Notes: generated by a model not told the origin, from the sequence alone. Positions 17,660 through 26,988 are shown, numbered from the stretch's first letter. The stretch: DNA of 35,860 nt from Candidatus Poribacteria bacterium (GCA_002709695.1 PAQF01000027.1:1-35860); one strand, 5' to 3'. Translations and numbers: made by a program.

Positions 17660-18337
17660 ATGCCGGAAAAAAACGTGTTTTTGGGAGAATTAACTCGTAA
17701 AGAGTTAGAAGAAAGTATTTCCAATGGAACAGTTGAAGGTGCAATTGTTCCTACTGGTGCCTTGGAACAGCATCAGGATCACTTAGCTATGATCCATGAT
17801 ACTGCTAGTGTTACTGAGATAGCTGAGCGAACTGCAAGGCAATTTTACCCGCATGTGTTAGTAACACCAACTGTTTCCATGTCTGTTTCTGAGCACCATA
17901 TGGCACATGGAGGGGCATTGACTATTCGACCCGAGATCTTCTTGGAGTATGTTTATGATGTGTGTCACAGCCTAAAACGTCTGGGCGTACCCAAAGTTAT
18001 GGTACTTAACGGACATGGTGGGAATATGCGGCAGAGTCTAGAACCAAAGGCTCCTGACCAAATTAAGAAGCTAGATGATCTTGGTGTGATCTACATTACT
18101 TATTGGAAAACCTGTCCGGAATCCTTTTATGAGCAGAACCTAGAGTTGGAACGGAGTGCCGGTCATGCAGGAGAATTTGAAACTTCTTTTGCTATGGTGG
18201 CTTTTCCTCATCGAATTCGGCAGGATCAAATCAACTACGAGAACGCAAAACTCGCTAGCATTCCTAAAGGAGGATATATTCTCAATGCTGTTCTCGATGG
18301 GGTCGCAGAACAAGTTTGCCAGATGTTAGGGCGATAA
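17660..18337 (+). CDS. Creatininase family amidohydrolase
   Basis: This 225-residue cytosolic protein has the creatininase metal-site motifs (numbering from the first ATG at 17657): G-A-L-E37-Q-H39 then D48 in GALEQHQDHLAMIHD, LNGHGGN with H120, and GHAGEFETS with E173/E175. The family hydrolyses cyclic amides or formamides (creatinine, formamidopyrimidines, peptides of redox cofactors). The usual GPHLP after the EQH motif is replaced by QDHLA, and the C-terminus is a little short, so the substrate is open. Two ATGs stand side by side at 17657 and 17660. GGAGGA at 17651-17656 abuts the first, so the second is the better start. Confidence 0.82.
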   Translation: MPEKNVFLGELTRKELEESISNGTVEGAIVPTGALEQHQDHLAMIHDTASVTEIAERTARQFYPHVLVTPTVSMSVSEHHMAHGGALTIRPEIFLEYVYDVCHSLKRLGVPKVMVLNGHGGNMRQSLEPKAPDQIKKLDDLGVIYITYWKTCPESFYEQNLELERSAGHAGEFETSFAMVAFPHRIRQDQINYENAKLASIPKGGYILNAVLDGVAEQVCQMLGR

Positions 18338-18393
18338 ATTGATCTATAAGAGATGTGAAGGATCAAGCACGTTTCGTTTAACTTTATTATTGG

Positions 18394-19584
18394 CTATTCA
18401 GCGATATCTGTATCCAAATTATCTTTTATTTCATTTTCGGTTATCTCAATTCGTTTGGTTTTTTGTCCAACCAAAATTCCGATTCGTTGGGTGGCATCAC
18501 CATATTCAGTTTTGTTGCCAATCCGATTATTGATAATACTTATATCGTTTGTTTCTCCATCAATTGTAATCCCATTTCCATTCCCTTGTGTACCATTGTT
18601 GTAAATTGCATTAGCCTCCAATCGGTTTCTATGTCCTCCTGTATATTCAGGTTCGTTGCGGAAGTAAATTCCATGACTCGCATTACTAAGTACCAAGTTA
18701 TCTCTTAACAAATTGTCAGAATCTTTGTGACCGATTGAAATGCCATATTGGCCGTTATTTCGTAGTTCGTTGCCTTCAAAGATACCATGTCTAACACGCC
18801 AACACAGAAATAGCCCATCTCCTTCGTTTTCATAAGCTGTGTTATTTCGAATCACTAGTCTTTGTGATCCACTGCCAGGATGAAAGCCCAAGTTGGAATT
18901 GTGGTATGATTGGCAATTTTCGATTACAACGTCGTTGCTCTGCTGAAAACTGTAACCATCTCCATTATAATCGTGAACTATACAATTGTGTATTCGTGAA
19001 TTATTTACACGATAAAAGAATATCCCTGCCCCTCGGCAACCATTCAAAGGTTGGTTAACAGCTCTATTTCCGTCGATTGTTAGTCCTTCAATTTCAACAT
19101 TTTCCGTATGGTAGGCACTAATAACCGGAAATGCATTTTTTGCGCTGGCGTTCTTGGCAACCATATAGTCTGCTTGTAACGGTTTGTTAATAGCAAAAGT
19201 GTTTTTGTCTAATTGGGCAATGATGGTGGCTGTGGTTGTGTGAAATCCACCAGATGCATCATCTCGAACGCTAATTCCGCTGCCAACTTCAAAACCTGTT
19301 GGATCTATTAAGGAAACCTGTTCTTCACCATAATCACCATCTGTTGATAATGGTGAGATGGAACCGTGTCCTTTTCGGAAGATAGTTTGTTCGGAATTTC
19401 CTATTAGCTTAATATTCGATCTAAGGTGAAGTGAATCTTCCATCCGATATGTGCCTGATTGGACTTGGATTGTTCCTCCACCCAATGCTGCGACATAATC
19501 TACGGCAGCTTGTAGTGCTCTGTGATCTGCCCCGGTAATCGCAGCGTCTTCAACCCCAACGGAAATATGAATCTCATTTTTCAT
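18394..19584 (-). CDS. Right-handed parallel beta-helix repeat protein (pectate-lyase-like fold)
   Basis: This is a 396-residue protein. The N-terminus (ALQAAVDYVAALGGGTIQVQ, then SGTYRMEDSLHLRSNIKLIG) is the start of the pectate-lyase superfamily fold. From about 165 to 390 it has regular coil repeats with N-x-I/V-x-x-N ladders, such as NSRIHNCIVHDYNGDGYSFQ, RLVIRNNTAYENEGDG and NISIINNRIGNKT-like turns, as in NosD/PbH1 proteins. Members are polysaccharide lyases, epimerases or glycan-binding proteins. I cannot identify catalytic residues. There is no signal peptide, which is unusual for a polymer-acting beta-helix. AGAGT lies a few bases before ATG. It is divergent from the OSGIN-like flavoprotein gene. 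Confidence 0.8.
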   Translation of the reverse strand: MKNEIHISVGVEDAAITGADHRALQAAVDYVAALGGGTIQVQSGTYRMEDSLHLRSNIKLIGNSEQTIFRKGHGSISPLSTDGDYGEEQVSLIDPTGFEVGSGISVRDDASGGFHTTTATIIAQLDKNTFAINKPLQADYMVAKNASAKNAFPVISAYHTENVEIEGLTIDGNRAVNQPLNGCRGAGIFFYRVNNSRIHNCIVHDYNGDGYSFQQSNDVVIENCQSYHNSNLGFHPGSGSQRLVIRNNTAYENEGDGLFLCWRVRHGIFEGNELRNNGQYGISIGHKDSDNLLRDNLVLSNASHGIYFRNEPEYTGGHRNRLEANAIYNNGTQGNGNGITIDGETNDISIINNRIGNKTEYGDATQRIGILVGQKTKRIEITENEIKDNLDTDIAE

Positions 19585-19704
19585 TACGAAACTCTTTTGA
19601 TTTAAACTGAACTAGTAATTGCAAGTTAGAAGAGATATAATCGTAATCGAATTCCCGATTATTTTTTGAGTATAAGCTTTATCCAGATTTCGGTCAATTT
19701 TATC

Positions 19705-21042
19705 ATGGATCAAATAAACAAGACGCATAAAATTGAACATCACACTGTCATTATTGTAGGTGGAGGACCAGCTGGACTTCCTATCGCTGCAGTTCTTGGA
19801 GGATGGCATCCCTACTATCGGGAAAGCGCTATTTTTAGCCAGCGTTATCCCGAACTTGCTGCTTATTTGAGTCCATACAGATCAACTTTGCTAGGGCTAG
19901 ATTTCGCCAAACTGGGGGATAATGGTATTCCACCAATTGATCTATTCCATCTACTACACCATCCCAGAAGGATTTTCCAAGAATTATCTCAGATCGCATT
20001 AGAATTTAGACAAGAAGATCCTATAGATTACCTTCTTATTACTCAGGAAGAGGTTGGTGGTCTTTGGAACAACGCTCCGGAAAATTTATTAACTTTATCG
20101 CCGGGACAGTGGATGGAATTTGCATTTTTTCCATTAGCCCAATACATCCAAGAACAATCTGTCAATCTTAGTGTCAACGATTTGATCTGTAAAAGAGATT
20201 TGATCCGTTACTATCATCAAATACCTGGGCGATTTGACCTAGTTAATCATATTCATACACACGAGAAAATTGTACGGATAGAACCACATGAACGGGGATT
20301 TCATTTAACAAGTCGAGATGTTGGTACCCAGACAATGCATCAGTATACTTGCAAATACCTGGTTTATGCTGTTGGCCAACGCTGTATTCTGAGAAAGCTC
20401 GATGTACCTGGTGAGGACTTACCATTTGTCGTGAACCGTTATGATCGGCCAGAGAGTTTTGACGGTGATCGCATTGTTGTTGTTGGAGGTGGCCGATCAG
20501 CGGATTGGGCAGCAACGGAACTTTACGATGCTCAGAAAGAAGTTTACTACGTCATGCGCCAATCGTTTGAGCGTCATTGGCGGCTTATCAACGATAGTCG
20601 TGATGGCTTGCCTTACTATGCACGTATTGCTGAAATCATTGAAAGCCGGGATCCACGATTTCAAACGCTTTATAATAGCCATATTCAAAAGATTGAAGAC
20701 AAACCAAAGAATGGTTTAGTGACGGTGAATAACAATGGTCATCAAAAATTGATAGATGTCGATCATGTGGTGATAGAAATTGGAGGAACCGCTGATTATT
20801 CTCTGTTCAATGGGTTTCCTGCTTTAAGATTTAAAGAAAAATATGATAGCTACCGTTTTCAAGTGCACCAAGTCGAAACGAAACCTTATAGTTCCGAAGT
20901 TACCAACATTCCGAATCTCTATATGGGCGGTTACTTAGCAGAAGGCCTTGGATTGGTGGTTATTGCCATGCATCCAACAACTTATACAATTGCGGCTGAT
21001 ATTTTGCAAAAAGAAGGAATCTATAACAGACAAAACCCCTGA
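19705..21042 (+). CDS. OSGIN-like FAD/NAD(P)-binding oxidoreductase
   Basis: The protein has 445 residues from ATG 19705. An upstream TTG at 19666 would add 13 residues, and neither start has a clear ribosome site. The FAD-binding motif VIIVGGGPAGLPIAA sits near the N-terminus, and a second Rossmann motif VVVGGGRSADWAATE near residue 260 binds NAD(P)H. The segments GGWHPYY, LSPGQWMEF and LICKRDLIRYYH resemble the vertebrate OSGIN (oxidative-stress-induced growth inhibitor) family of flavin monooxygenase-like proteins. A monooxygenase or reductase acting on a small hydrophobic substrate is likely. The secreted HEAT/TPR gene starts 40 bases after its stop, so they may share a transcript. Confidence 0.78.
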   Translation: MDQINKTHKIEHHTVIIVGGGPAGLPIAAVLGGWHPYYRESAIFSQRYPELAAYLSPYRSTLLGLDFAKLGDNGIPPIDLFHLLHHPRRIFQELSQIALEFRQEDPIDYLLITQEEVGGLWNNAPENLLTLSPGQWMEFAFFPLAQYIQEQSVNLSVNDLICKRDLIRYYHQIPGRFDLVNHIHTHEKIVRIEPHERGFHLTSRDVGTQTMHQYTCKYLVYAVGQRCILRKLDVPGEDLPFVVNRYDRPESFDGDRIVVVGGGRSADWAATELYDAQKEVYYVMRQSFERHWRLINDSRDGLPYYARIAEIIESRDPRFQTLYNSHIQKIEDKPKNGLVTVNNNGHQKLIDVDHVVIEIGGTADYSLFNGFPALRFKEKYDSYRFQVHQVETKPYSSEVTNIPNLYMGGYLAEGLGLVVIAMHPTTYTIAADILQKEGIYNRQNP

Positions 21043-21082
21043 ATACTATAGAATAAAGTTATTTATCATCAACGGAAAGAAA

Positions 21083-23554
21083 ATGCAGATAAAAATGCAG
21101 ATTGCCATCTTTACCTTTATTGCAATGCTAGGGTATTCTAGCGTTACAACTGCACAGGAACAAATTGACCAAACTTCTGACCTGAATAGCATTCTAAAAT
21201 TAGCTGAAATAGGGGATAAACGTGCTGTTCAACTATTAATCGCTATCATCAAAGATAAAGATAAAAATGGTTATGTTCGAAAGCAAGCTGCTACTGCTTT
21301 GACAAAGCTAGGCTCTCCTGCTATTGACTCGTTGATTAATACTCTCAACACGGACGATCCTATCATACGTCGTCTGGCGGTTGAAGCTCTGGGAAACATG
21401 CAGAACAAACGGATTGTTGATCCGTTAATTAAAGTTTTAGTGGATCAGGATATCCGTATTCGCCGCTTGGCAGTTGATGCCTTGGCTGCATCTGGTGACA
21501 CACGTGTCCTAAAACCGTTGATCAATATCTTGCATAACAAGGAAGAGAAAAGCTCACTTCGTCGAAGAGTAGTTACTGCACTGGTACAGTTGGATAACAA
21601 ACGGGCAATTAAACCTTTAATTATGGTTTTGGTTGATGATGATGCCCAGGTCCGCAATATAGCAATAGACATGCTGGGACAATCAGGTGATGAGCGGGCA
21701 GTTACCCCATTAATTGCTACTTTAGAAAGCCAAAACCATCTCACGCGATCCTATGCGGTAAAAGCTTTAGCACAACTTGGTGATGTACGGGCAATTAAAC
21801 CGATCATAGATAGGATAACTGATGAAAATGATCTTGTGCGTTCAAATGCCGCGAAAGCTATGATGCAATTCGGTGATGTACGTGGGGTAGAGCCGCTAAT
21901 AGTTGCGCTTAAGGATAGGAACAGCTTGGTTCAATCTCATGCAGCTTTAGCCTTGGGATACTTGGGTGATCATCGCGCTGTCGAACCGTTGATTGAGGCT
22001 TTTGATCAAGGAGAGAACAATGTTCAGTCTAATATCATTCGATCTTTAGTACAACTTGGTGATATTCGTGCAATTGATTCATTGATCAAAATACTCGAAG
22101 ATGAGTCAATAGATGCTTATGTTCGGGGACTTACAGCCGGAGCATTGGCTCAATTCGATGATAGCCGAGTGACGGAACCGCTGATTGAGGCGTTACATAA
22201 CCAGAATCATCTTGTCCGATCCGACGCAGCTAAAGCTCTAGGACAGCTTGGTGTTCAAGTTGCTCTTAAACCGTTGATTGCTGCACTTGAAGATGCCGAG
22301 GGGATTGTCCGATCCAATGCTGCAACTGCACTAGCTCAATTTGGTCAATCGGCTGTCGAGCCATTGCTGGCCATAATCCAAAACAGGAATAAGGATAGTT
22401 TTACTCGTGGTTTAGCAGCTAATACATTAGGCGAACTGGGTGATAGAAAAGCAACCAATTCACTGATTGTTGCCTTAACGGATGAGGAGCCGAATGTTCG
22501 TTATGAAGCTGCCCTTGCTTTAAGGTTACTTGGTGATGACCGAGCTTTGTCTGCGTTGGTGACAACCCTTTCTGATGACGAAAAGCAAGTTCACTATGCA
22601 GCTGCTTTTGCTTTAGGTCGTCTGGGTGATGTGCGAGCAATCGAGCCACTAATTGAGGCTCTTTCGGATCAGGATGAGAGACTGCGTCGATTGGCGGCTG
22701 GTGCGTTAGCAGAACTTGGTGACAAAAAGGCGATCGAGCCACTAATTGAGGCTCTTTCGGACCCGGATGAAGGTCTCCGCCGATTGGTGGTTAGTGCCTT
22801 GGGGCAACTTGGTGACAAAAAAGCGATCGAGCCATTGTTTGCCGCCTTGTCAGATGAAGATGCTGGTGTTCGCCTTTACGCAGCGTTAGCTTTGGGGCAG
22901 CTGGGTGACAAACGTATGGTGGAACCGTTATTGGTTGCATTGATGGATAAAGATGAGCGTGTCCGACGATTAGCTGCTTTTGCTCTAGGTAGATTTGGAG
23001 ATGATAACAAGGTATTGGAGTCGCTAATCTCAGCATTGAGAGACAAAGATTGGAAGGTGCGGGGTGTAGTAGCGTTTGTCTTAGGACAAATTGGTGATGT
23101 CCGGTCAATTGCTGAACTGGAACGTGTGGTCAATGAGGAACAGAACGAGAATGTGCAAAATACGGCAACTGTCAGCTTAAACCATGTTAAAGCTAAGAAT
23201 TTTGCCAGCTTAGGGATGAAATTAGCTGAAGCAGAACTGTTGGCAGAGGACATAGTCAGACGCGAACCGGATAATGTTGTTTTCTATGATACGCTGGGTT
23301 GGGTACGTTACAAACAAAGAAAGTATATAGATGCTGTTACTGTCTTGGAAGAAGCAACCAAACTGCAAAAAGGGGTTGCCGCTGTACACTATCATTTGGG
23401 CCTGGCTTATCTTCAAACACAACAAATAGAAAAGGGATTGGCACAACTTGAAATGGCTTTCTCTTTGGAAGGCAGGTTTCGGGAAGCAGCAAAATCGGAA
23501 GACTTAGGAAGTATACGAAAAATCCCGGAATTTCAGCAATTGGTGAACAGATAG
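21083..23554 (+). CDS. Secreted HEAT repeat protein with C-terminal TPRs
   Basis: This is an 823-residue protein from ATG 21083, with GGAAAG at 21074-21079 just upstream. The same frame is open back to 20948 inside the flavoprotein gene, but ATG 21083 gives a clean signal peptide (MQIAIFTFIAMLGYSS, cut near TTAQ). About 20 HEAT/PBS-lyase repeats of 31-33 residues follow (pattern RAVEPLIEAL..D...VR..AA.ALG.LGD) to about residue 700. Two or three TPR-like helices close it (VFYDTLGWVRYKQRKYIDAV; AAVHYHLGLAYLQTQQIEKG). It is a periplasmic or surface scaffold with no catalytic domain. Some repeat units are nearly identical in DNA (about 22640-22675 versus 22730-22765). Confidence 0.83.
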   Translation: MQIKMQIAIFTFIAMLGYSSVTTAQEQIDQTSDLNSILKLAEIGDKRAVQLLIAIIKDKDKNGYVRKQAATALTKLGSPAIDSLINTLNTDDPIIRRLAVEALGNMQNKRIVDPLIKVLVDQDIRIRRLAVDALAASGDTRVLKPLINILHNKEEKSSLRRRVVTALVQLDNKRAIKPLIMVLVDDDAQVRNIAIDMLGQSGDERAVTPLIATLESQNHLTRSYAVKALAQLGDVRAIKPIIDRITDENDLVRSNAAKAMMQFGDVRGVEPLIVALKDRNSLVQSHAALALGYLGDHRAVEPLIEAFDQGENNVQSNIIRSLVQLGDIRAIDSLIKILEDESIDAYVRGLTAGALAQFDDSRVTEPLIEALHNQNHLVRSDAAKALGQLGVQVALKPLIAALEDAEGIVRSNAATALAQFGQSAVEPLLAIIQNRNKDSFTRGLAANTLGELGDRKATNSLIVALTDEEPNVRYEAALALRLLGDDRALSALVTTLSDDEKQVHYAAAFALGRLGDVRAIEPLIEALSDQDERLRRLAAGALAELGDKKAIEPLIEALSDPDEGLRRLVVSALGQLGDKKAIEPLFAALSDEDAGVRLYAALALGQLGDKRMVEPLLVALMDKDERVRRLAAFALGRFGDDNKVLESLISALRDKDWKVRGVVAFVLGQIGDVRSIAELERVVNEEQNENVQNTATVSLNHVKAKNFASLGMKLAEAELLAEDIVRREPDNVVFYDTLGWVRYKQRKYIDAVTVLEEATKLQKGVAAVHYHLGLAYLQTQQIEKGLAQLEMAFSLEGRFREAAKSEDLGSIRKIPEFQQLVNR

Positions 23555-23594
23555 ATAAGTGACAACACCATATTTTAAGGAATTGCCACTTATC
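23554..23594. terminator. Inverted repeat between convergent genes, possible two-way terminator
   Basis: GATAAGTG at 23554-23561 is perfectly complementary to CACTTATC at 23587-23594. The stem continues through one mismatch with CAA/TTG. It lies exactly between the HEAT/TPR gene (+) and the LamG gene (-). There is no T tract on either side, so intrinsic termination is uncertain. Confidence 0.4.
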
Positions 23595-23609
23595 ATAGAA
23601 CTTTGGTTG

Positions 23610-24395
23610 CTAATACTCTGTTTTGACAGTTCCCCAAGTTATCGCTAGCTTCTTTTTGGGATCAACAGCCATGATGACGCCCTTATTCATTATATCTTTG
23701 AGTTCATCGGACTGTAATTCACGATTGACGACAAAAACTTCATCGATAACACCACTTTCCATGGCCCATGTTCCTGGCTTTTCCCCAGTCCCAACCATCA
23801 AAAGCCCTGGCTCAGTCGGTAGATCAATGTCTTCAGTGGACTCATCGACCTTTTTTCCATCTACGTAAATAAATGCATTCTTGCCATCATAGGTCATGGC
23901 ATAATGATACCATTTCTTTAACTCAAACTGGAAGGTACCAGTGTGGTCCTTATGTTGTCCCATGTTCCAAAAAGTCCTTGGTTTTGGATCTTGATTCAAC
24001 ATCAGACGGTATTCACAACAGTCACCACCCGGAATTTCAATAGAAACAATTCCATCCCACTGGTTGTGTTCTACCACATTAAACCAAGCACCAATGGTAA
24101 TTTCATTGGTACTTTTTACCGGTTTAAGGTCGAACTCCTCTACCGTGGCTACAGAACTTCCACCAACCATTTCTGCGCCTGATCCATAATTTGGGGCTCC
24201 TTTCTTAGAAAACTTGGCCCCGTTCAGAAGCTCGGCTTTATATCCGTTTCCAGACAAATCTTTAGAGGTATTTCCTTTCCCTTCATCAAAAGAGAGGTAA
24301 AGCATCAATCCTTTAGGTGCTTTTTGAGCCAATGCGCTCATATTCAACCCGAACGCAAGGCTGCAAACAATTACAATTAAAACAGCGTTTTTCAT
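23610..24395 (-). CDS. Secreted LamG-domain protein, paralogue 1
   Basis: This is a 261-residue protein. A signal peptide (AVLIVIVCSLAFGLNMSALA, cut before QKAP) precedes one concanavalin/LamG-like fold at about 30-230. The fold is marked by LMLYLSFDEGKGNTSKDLSG, ITIGAWFNVV, WYHYAMTYDGKNAFIYVDG and GVIDEVFVVNREL. A CCEYRLMLNQD segment contains adjacent cysteines. Such domains bind carbohydrates and no catalytic residues are visible. AGGAGA lies close to ATG. Its paralogue starts upstream at 25215 and ends 43 bases before this gene, so the pair is a tandem duplication, probably co-transcribed. Confidence 0.83.
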   Translation of the reverse strand: MKNAVLIVIVCSLAFGLNMSALAQKAPKGLMLYLSFDEGKGNTSKDLSGNGYKAELLNGAKFSKKGAPNYGSGAEMVGGSSVATVEEFDLKPVKSTNEITIGAWFNVVEHNQWDGIVSIEIPGGDCCEYRLMLNQDPKPRTFWNMGQHKDHTGTFQFELKKWYHYAMTYDGKNAFIYVDGKKVDESTEDIDLPTEPGLLMVGTGEKPGTWAMESGVIDEVFVVNRELQSDELKDIMNKGVIMAVDPKKKLAITWGTVKTEY

Positions 24396-24438
24396 GATTT
24401 TCTCCTAATTTATGATTTGCAATCATTTTAAGAAATGA

Positions 24439-25215
24439 TTAACGGTGACGTTTCATATCACTCCACATGGCGGTCAATTTACCCTTGGGAGCTACAGCCG
24501 TCGTTATTAGACCTTCTTTCATGACCTTTGCAATTTCAGTGGTTTTCAGTTGTCGATTAGAAACAAAGACTTCATCGATAATACCGCTTTCCATGGCCCA
24601 TGTTCCTGGCTTTTCCCCAGCCCCAACCATAAGCAGGCCCTTTCCTGTCGGTAACTTCACATTTTCATCTGAACTTTCTGTTTCTTTGCCATCAACATAG
24701 ATACGGGCTTTTTTACCGTCATAAGTCATAGCGTAATGATACCAACGGTTCATGGTAAACACAAATTTGCCGGTTCGATCCTTATGATGGCCCATATTCC
24801 AAAAGGGCTTAGGCGGATTGTCTTGGTTTAGCATGAGGCGAAATTCGCAACAGCCCGCTACATCAGCTTCGATAGAAACCACTCCATCCCATTGGTTGTG
24901 TTTGATGACTTTAAACCAAGCACCAATAGTAATTTGATTGGTTCCCTTTAATGGTGCCAAGTTGAAATCCTCTACCGTGACAACAGATTTACCACCTACC
25001 ATTTCAACAGCATTATTAACTTTCCCACCTACAAACTTAGCGCCATCTTTTAGTTTACCTACATATTTACTGTTCGACAGGTCTTTGGCTGTTGTCCCAC
25101 TTTTTTCGTCAAAAGGAAGATAAATCATTAAATCCTTAGGTACATCAGCCGAAACCATCGTTATGGTACCAAAAACAAACACTGCTACTAGGTAAAAAGT
25201 AATATGCCTTGCCAT
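24439..25215 (-). CDS. Secreted LamG-domain protein, paralogue 2
   Basis: This 258-residue protein has the same plan as its neighbour: a signal peptide (residues 1-23, FYLVAVFVFGTITMVSA), then LMIYLPFDEKSGTTAKDLS, ITIGAWFKVIKHNQWDG, WYHYAMTYDGKKARIYVDG and EKPGTWAMESGIIDEVFV. The adjacent cysteines (GCCEFRLMLNQD) are conserved between the two copies, while the first 25 and last 20 residues differ. It is likely periplasmic or surface-exposed and carbohydrate-binding. AAAGGAG lies just before ATG. It is first in the pair and divergent from the FG-GAP gene across a 117-bp spacer. Confidence 0.83.
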   Translation of the reverse strand: MARHITFYLVAVFVFGTITMVSADVPKDLMIYLPFDEKSGTTAKDLSNSKYVGKLKDGAKFVGGKVNNAVEMVGGKSVVTVEDFNLAPLKGTNQITIGAWFKVIKHNQWDGVVSIEADVAGCCEFRLMLNQDNPPKPFWNMGHHKDRTGKFVFTMNRWYHYAMTYDGKKARIYVDGKETESSDENVKLPTGKGLLMVGAGEKPGTWAMESGIIDEVFVSNRQLKTTEIAKVMKEGLITTAVAPKGKLTAMWSDMKRHR

Positions 25216-25332
25216 AATTACTCCTTTAAATGCTTTATATTAGTCATTGCAATGATAGAATATGGTTGTTCTTAAAATGGTTCAACGAAAACACAATTAT
25301 ATCATGTATAAATTAGAGTATGCATCGATTTT

Positions 25333-26982
25333 ATGTACCTAAAGAATGAATTTTTATCTAATATTCTGGTTTTTCTGCTGTTTCACTTGATTTTTTGCTC
25401 GCGAGGTGATCCTGCTCCATTCATTAATGTGACAGAGGAATCAAATATTGACTTTAAACACACGTCGGGTGCCAGTGACAGAAAGTATTATCTCGAAACA
25501 ATGGGAGCGGGAGCGGTGTTTTTCGATTATGACAACGATGGGGATATCGATATTTACGTCGTTAATACTGGATATATGCCGGGAACCTCACAAGAGAAAT
25601 CGCCTTCAAACGTACTTTACCGAAACAACAATGATGGTACTTTCATCGATGTGACGGAAGTCGCGGGTGTTGGCCATACGGGATTTGGTATGGGGACTGC
25701 TGCTGCCGATTATGATAATGATGGGGATCAAGATCTGTATTTGGTCAATTTTGGTCCTAATGTTTTGTATGCTAACAATGGTGACGGCACTTTTTCAGAT
25801 GTTACAGATCAATCGGGTGTTGGAAATAATCTGTGGGGTGTTTCCTGTGCATTTTTAGACTTTGATAATGACCGAGATTTAGATATTATTGTTATCAATT
25901 ACCTCGAATACGATTTTTCTGATGTTCCTTCGACCTATGATGGTTTGATAGGCTACTCTACGCCTCGCCTTTTCAAAGGGACTACAGAGATACTCTATCG
26001 GAACAATAACGATGGCACATTTACTGATATTACGGGAAAAGCAGGACTCTCTAATCCCCAAGAAGGTAAGGGAATGGGAGGTGTCGTAGCAGATTTTGAC
26101 AACGATAGTTTCCCCGATATCTATATTGCCAATGATACATGCCGTGATTTTTTGTATCATAACAACGGGGATGGAACTTTTGTTGATGTGGCTGTACTGG
26201 CAGGTGCGGCTTATGATGAAAATGGAATGGCAAAAAGTTCAATGGGAGTTGATTGTGGGGATTATAATAACGATGGGTGGTTGGACCTTTTTATTGCATG
26301 TACGGAAATTAACACACTTTACCAAAATAATGGAGATGGGACTTTCACTGATGAAACTGTAGCTGCGGGGCTTGGAGAACCCACTCACCTTTTAGTTGGG
26401 TTCAGCCCGTCTTTTTTGGATTACGATAACGATGGGGATTTGGATATATTCATTGCTAATGGCCATTTCCAGGATATTATTGAATCGCTGGAAGTTACCA
26501 AAACATACGCGCAGAGCGATCAATTATATCGAAACAACGGAAACGGTACGTTTACAGATATCTCATCATTATTTACCGATAGTTACTTCTCAGAAAGGTA
26601 TGTTGGACGTGCAACAGCGACTGGTGATTATGATAATGATGGAGATGTTGATATTTTTGTAGTTAACTCCAACCAAAAAGCGATTTTGCTCCGCAATGAA
26701 GAAGGAAATCACAACAATTGGATTCAGATCAAACTAGTAGGTACACAAAGTAACCGGGACGGGATTCAAGCTCGTGTTAAGATATCATGTGATGGTGTAA
26801 AGCAAATTAGAGAAGTCAAGAGTGGTTCCTGCTACGCATCAGGAAGCGATAAAAGGCTTCTGTTCGGTTTGGGACAGAAAGACAGAGTCGATTTTGTTCA
26901 AATTAATTGGCCCAGCGGGATTATTCAAACTTTGGAAAATGTCGTGGCGAATCAAATTATGACAATCACTGAGTCGAAATAA
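25333..26982 (+). CDS. Secreted FG-GAP/VCBS seven-repeat propeller with ASPIC/UnbV domain
   Basis: The protein has 549 residues. An N-terminal hydrophobic segment (LSNILVFLLFHLIFC) ends in a Cys that could be an imperfect lipobox. Seven Ca-binding D-x-D/N-x-D-G-type blades follow, for example DYDNDGDIDIYVVN, DYDNDGDQDLYLVN, DYNNDGWLDLFIAC and DYDNDGDVDIFVVN. They are interleaved with NNxDGTFxDVT strands, consistent with an integrin-like seven-bladed propeller. The last 80 residues (RDGIQARVKISCDG, then KRLLFGLGQ and VQINWPSG) are the UnbV/ASPIC domain seen in CRTAC1-like proteins. A role in adhesion or matrix binding is expected. The stop is six bases from the convergent DUF6785-type gene. 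Confidence 0.88.
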   Translation: MYLKNEFLSNILVFLLFHLIFCSRGDPAPFINVTEESNIDFKHTSGASDRKYYLETMGAGAVFFDYDNDGDIDIYVVNTGYMPGTSQEKSPSNVLYRNNNDGTFIDVTEVAGVGHTGFGMGTAAADYDNDGDQDLYLVNFGPNVLYANNGDGTFSDVTDQSGVGNNLWGVSCAFLDFDNDRDLDIIVINYLEYDFSDVPSTYDGLIGYSTPRLFKGTTEILYRNNNDGTFTDITGKAGLSNPQEGKGMGGVVADFDNDSFPDIYIANDTCRDFLYHNNGDGTFVDVAVLAGAAYDENGMAKSSMGVDCGDYNNDGWLDLFIACTEINTLYQNNGDGTFTDETVAAGLGEPTHLLVGFSPSFLDYDNDGDLDIFIANGHFQDIIESLEVTKTYAQSDQLYRNNGNGTFTDISSLFTDSYFSERYVGRATATGDYDNDGDVDIFVVNSNQKAILLRNEEGNHNNWIQIKLVGTQSNRDGIQARVKISCDGVKQIREVKSGSCYASGSDKRLLFGLGQKDRVDFVQINWPSGIIQTLENVVANQIMTITESK

Positions 26983-26988
26983 ATTCGG

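Noticed and set aside
20948-21082. Upstream extension of the HEAT/TPR frame into the flavoprotein gene
   Set aside because: The extension overlaps coding sequence of another gene and would bury the signal peptide. ATG 21083 has its own ribosome site.
22419-23253. Minus-strand frames opposite the HEAT/TPR gene
   Set aside because: Repeat-driven shadows, with His/Gln- or Ser-rich composition and no ribosome sites.
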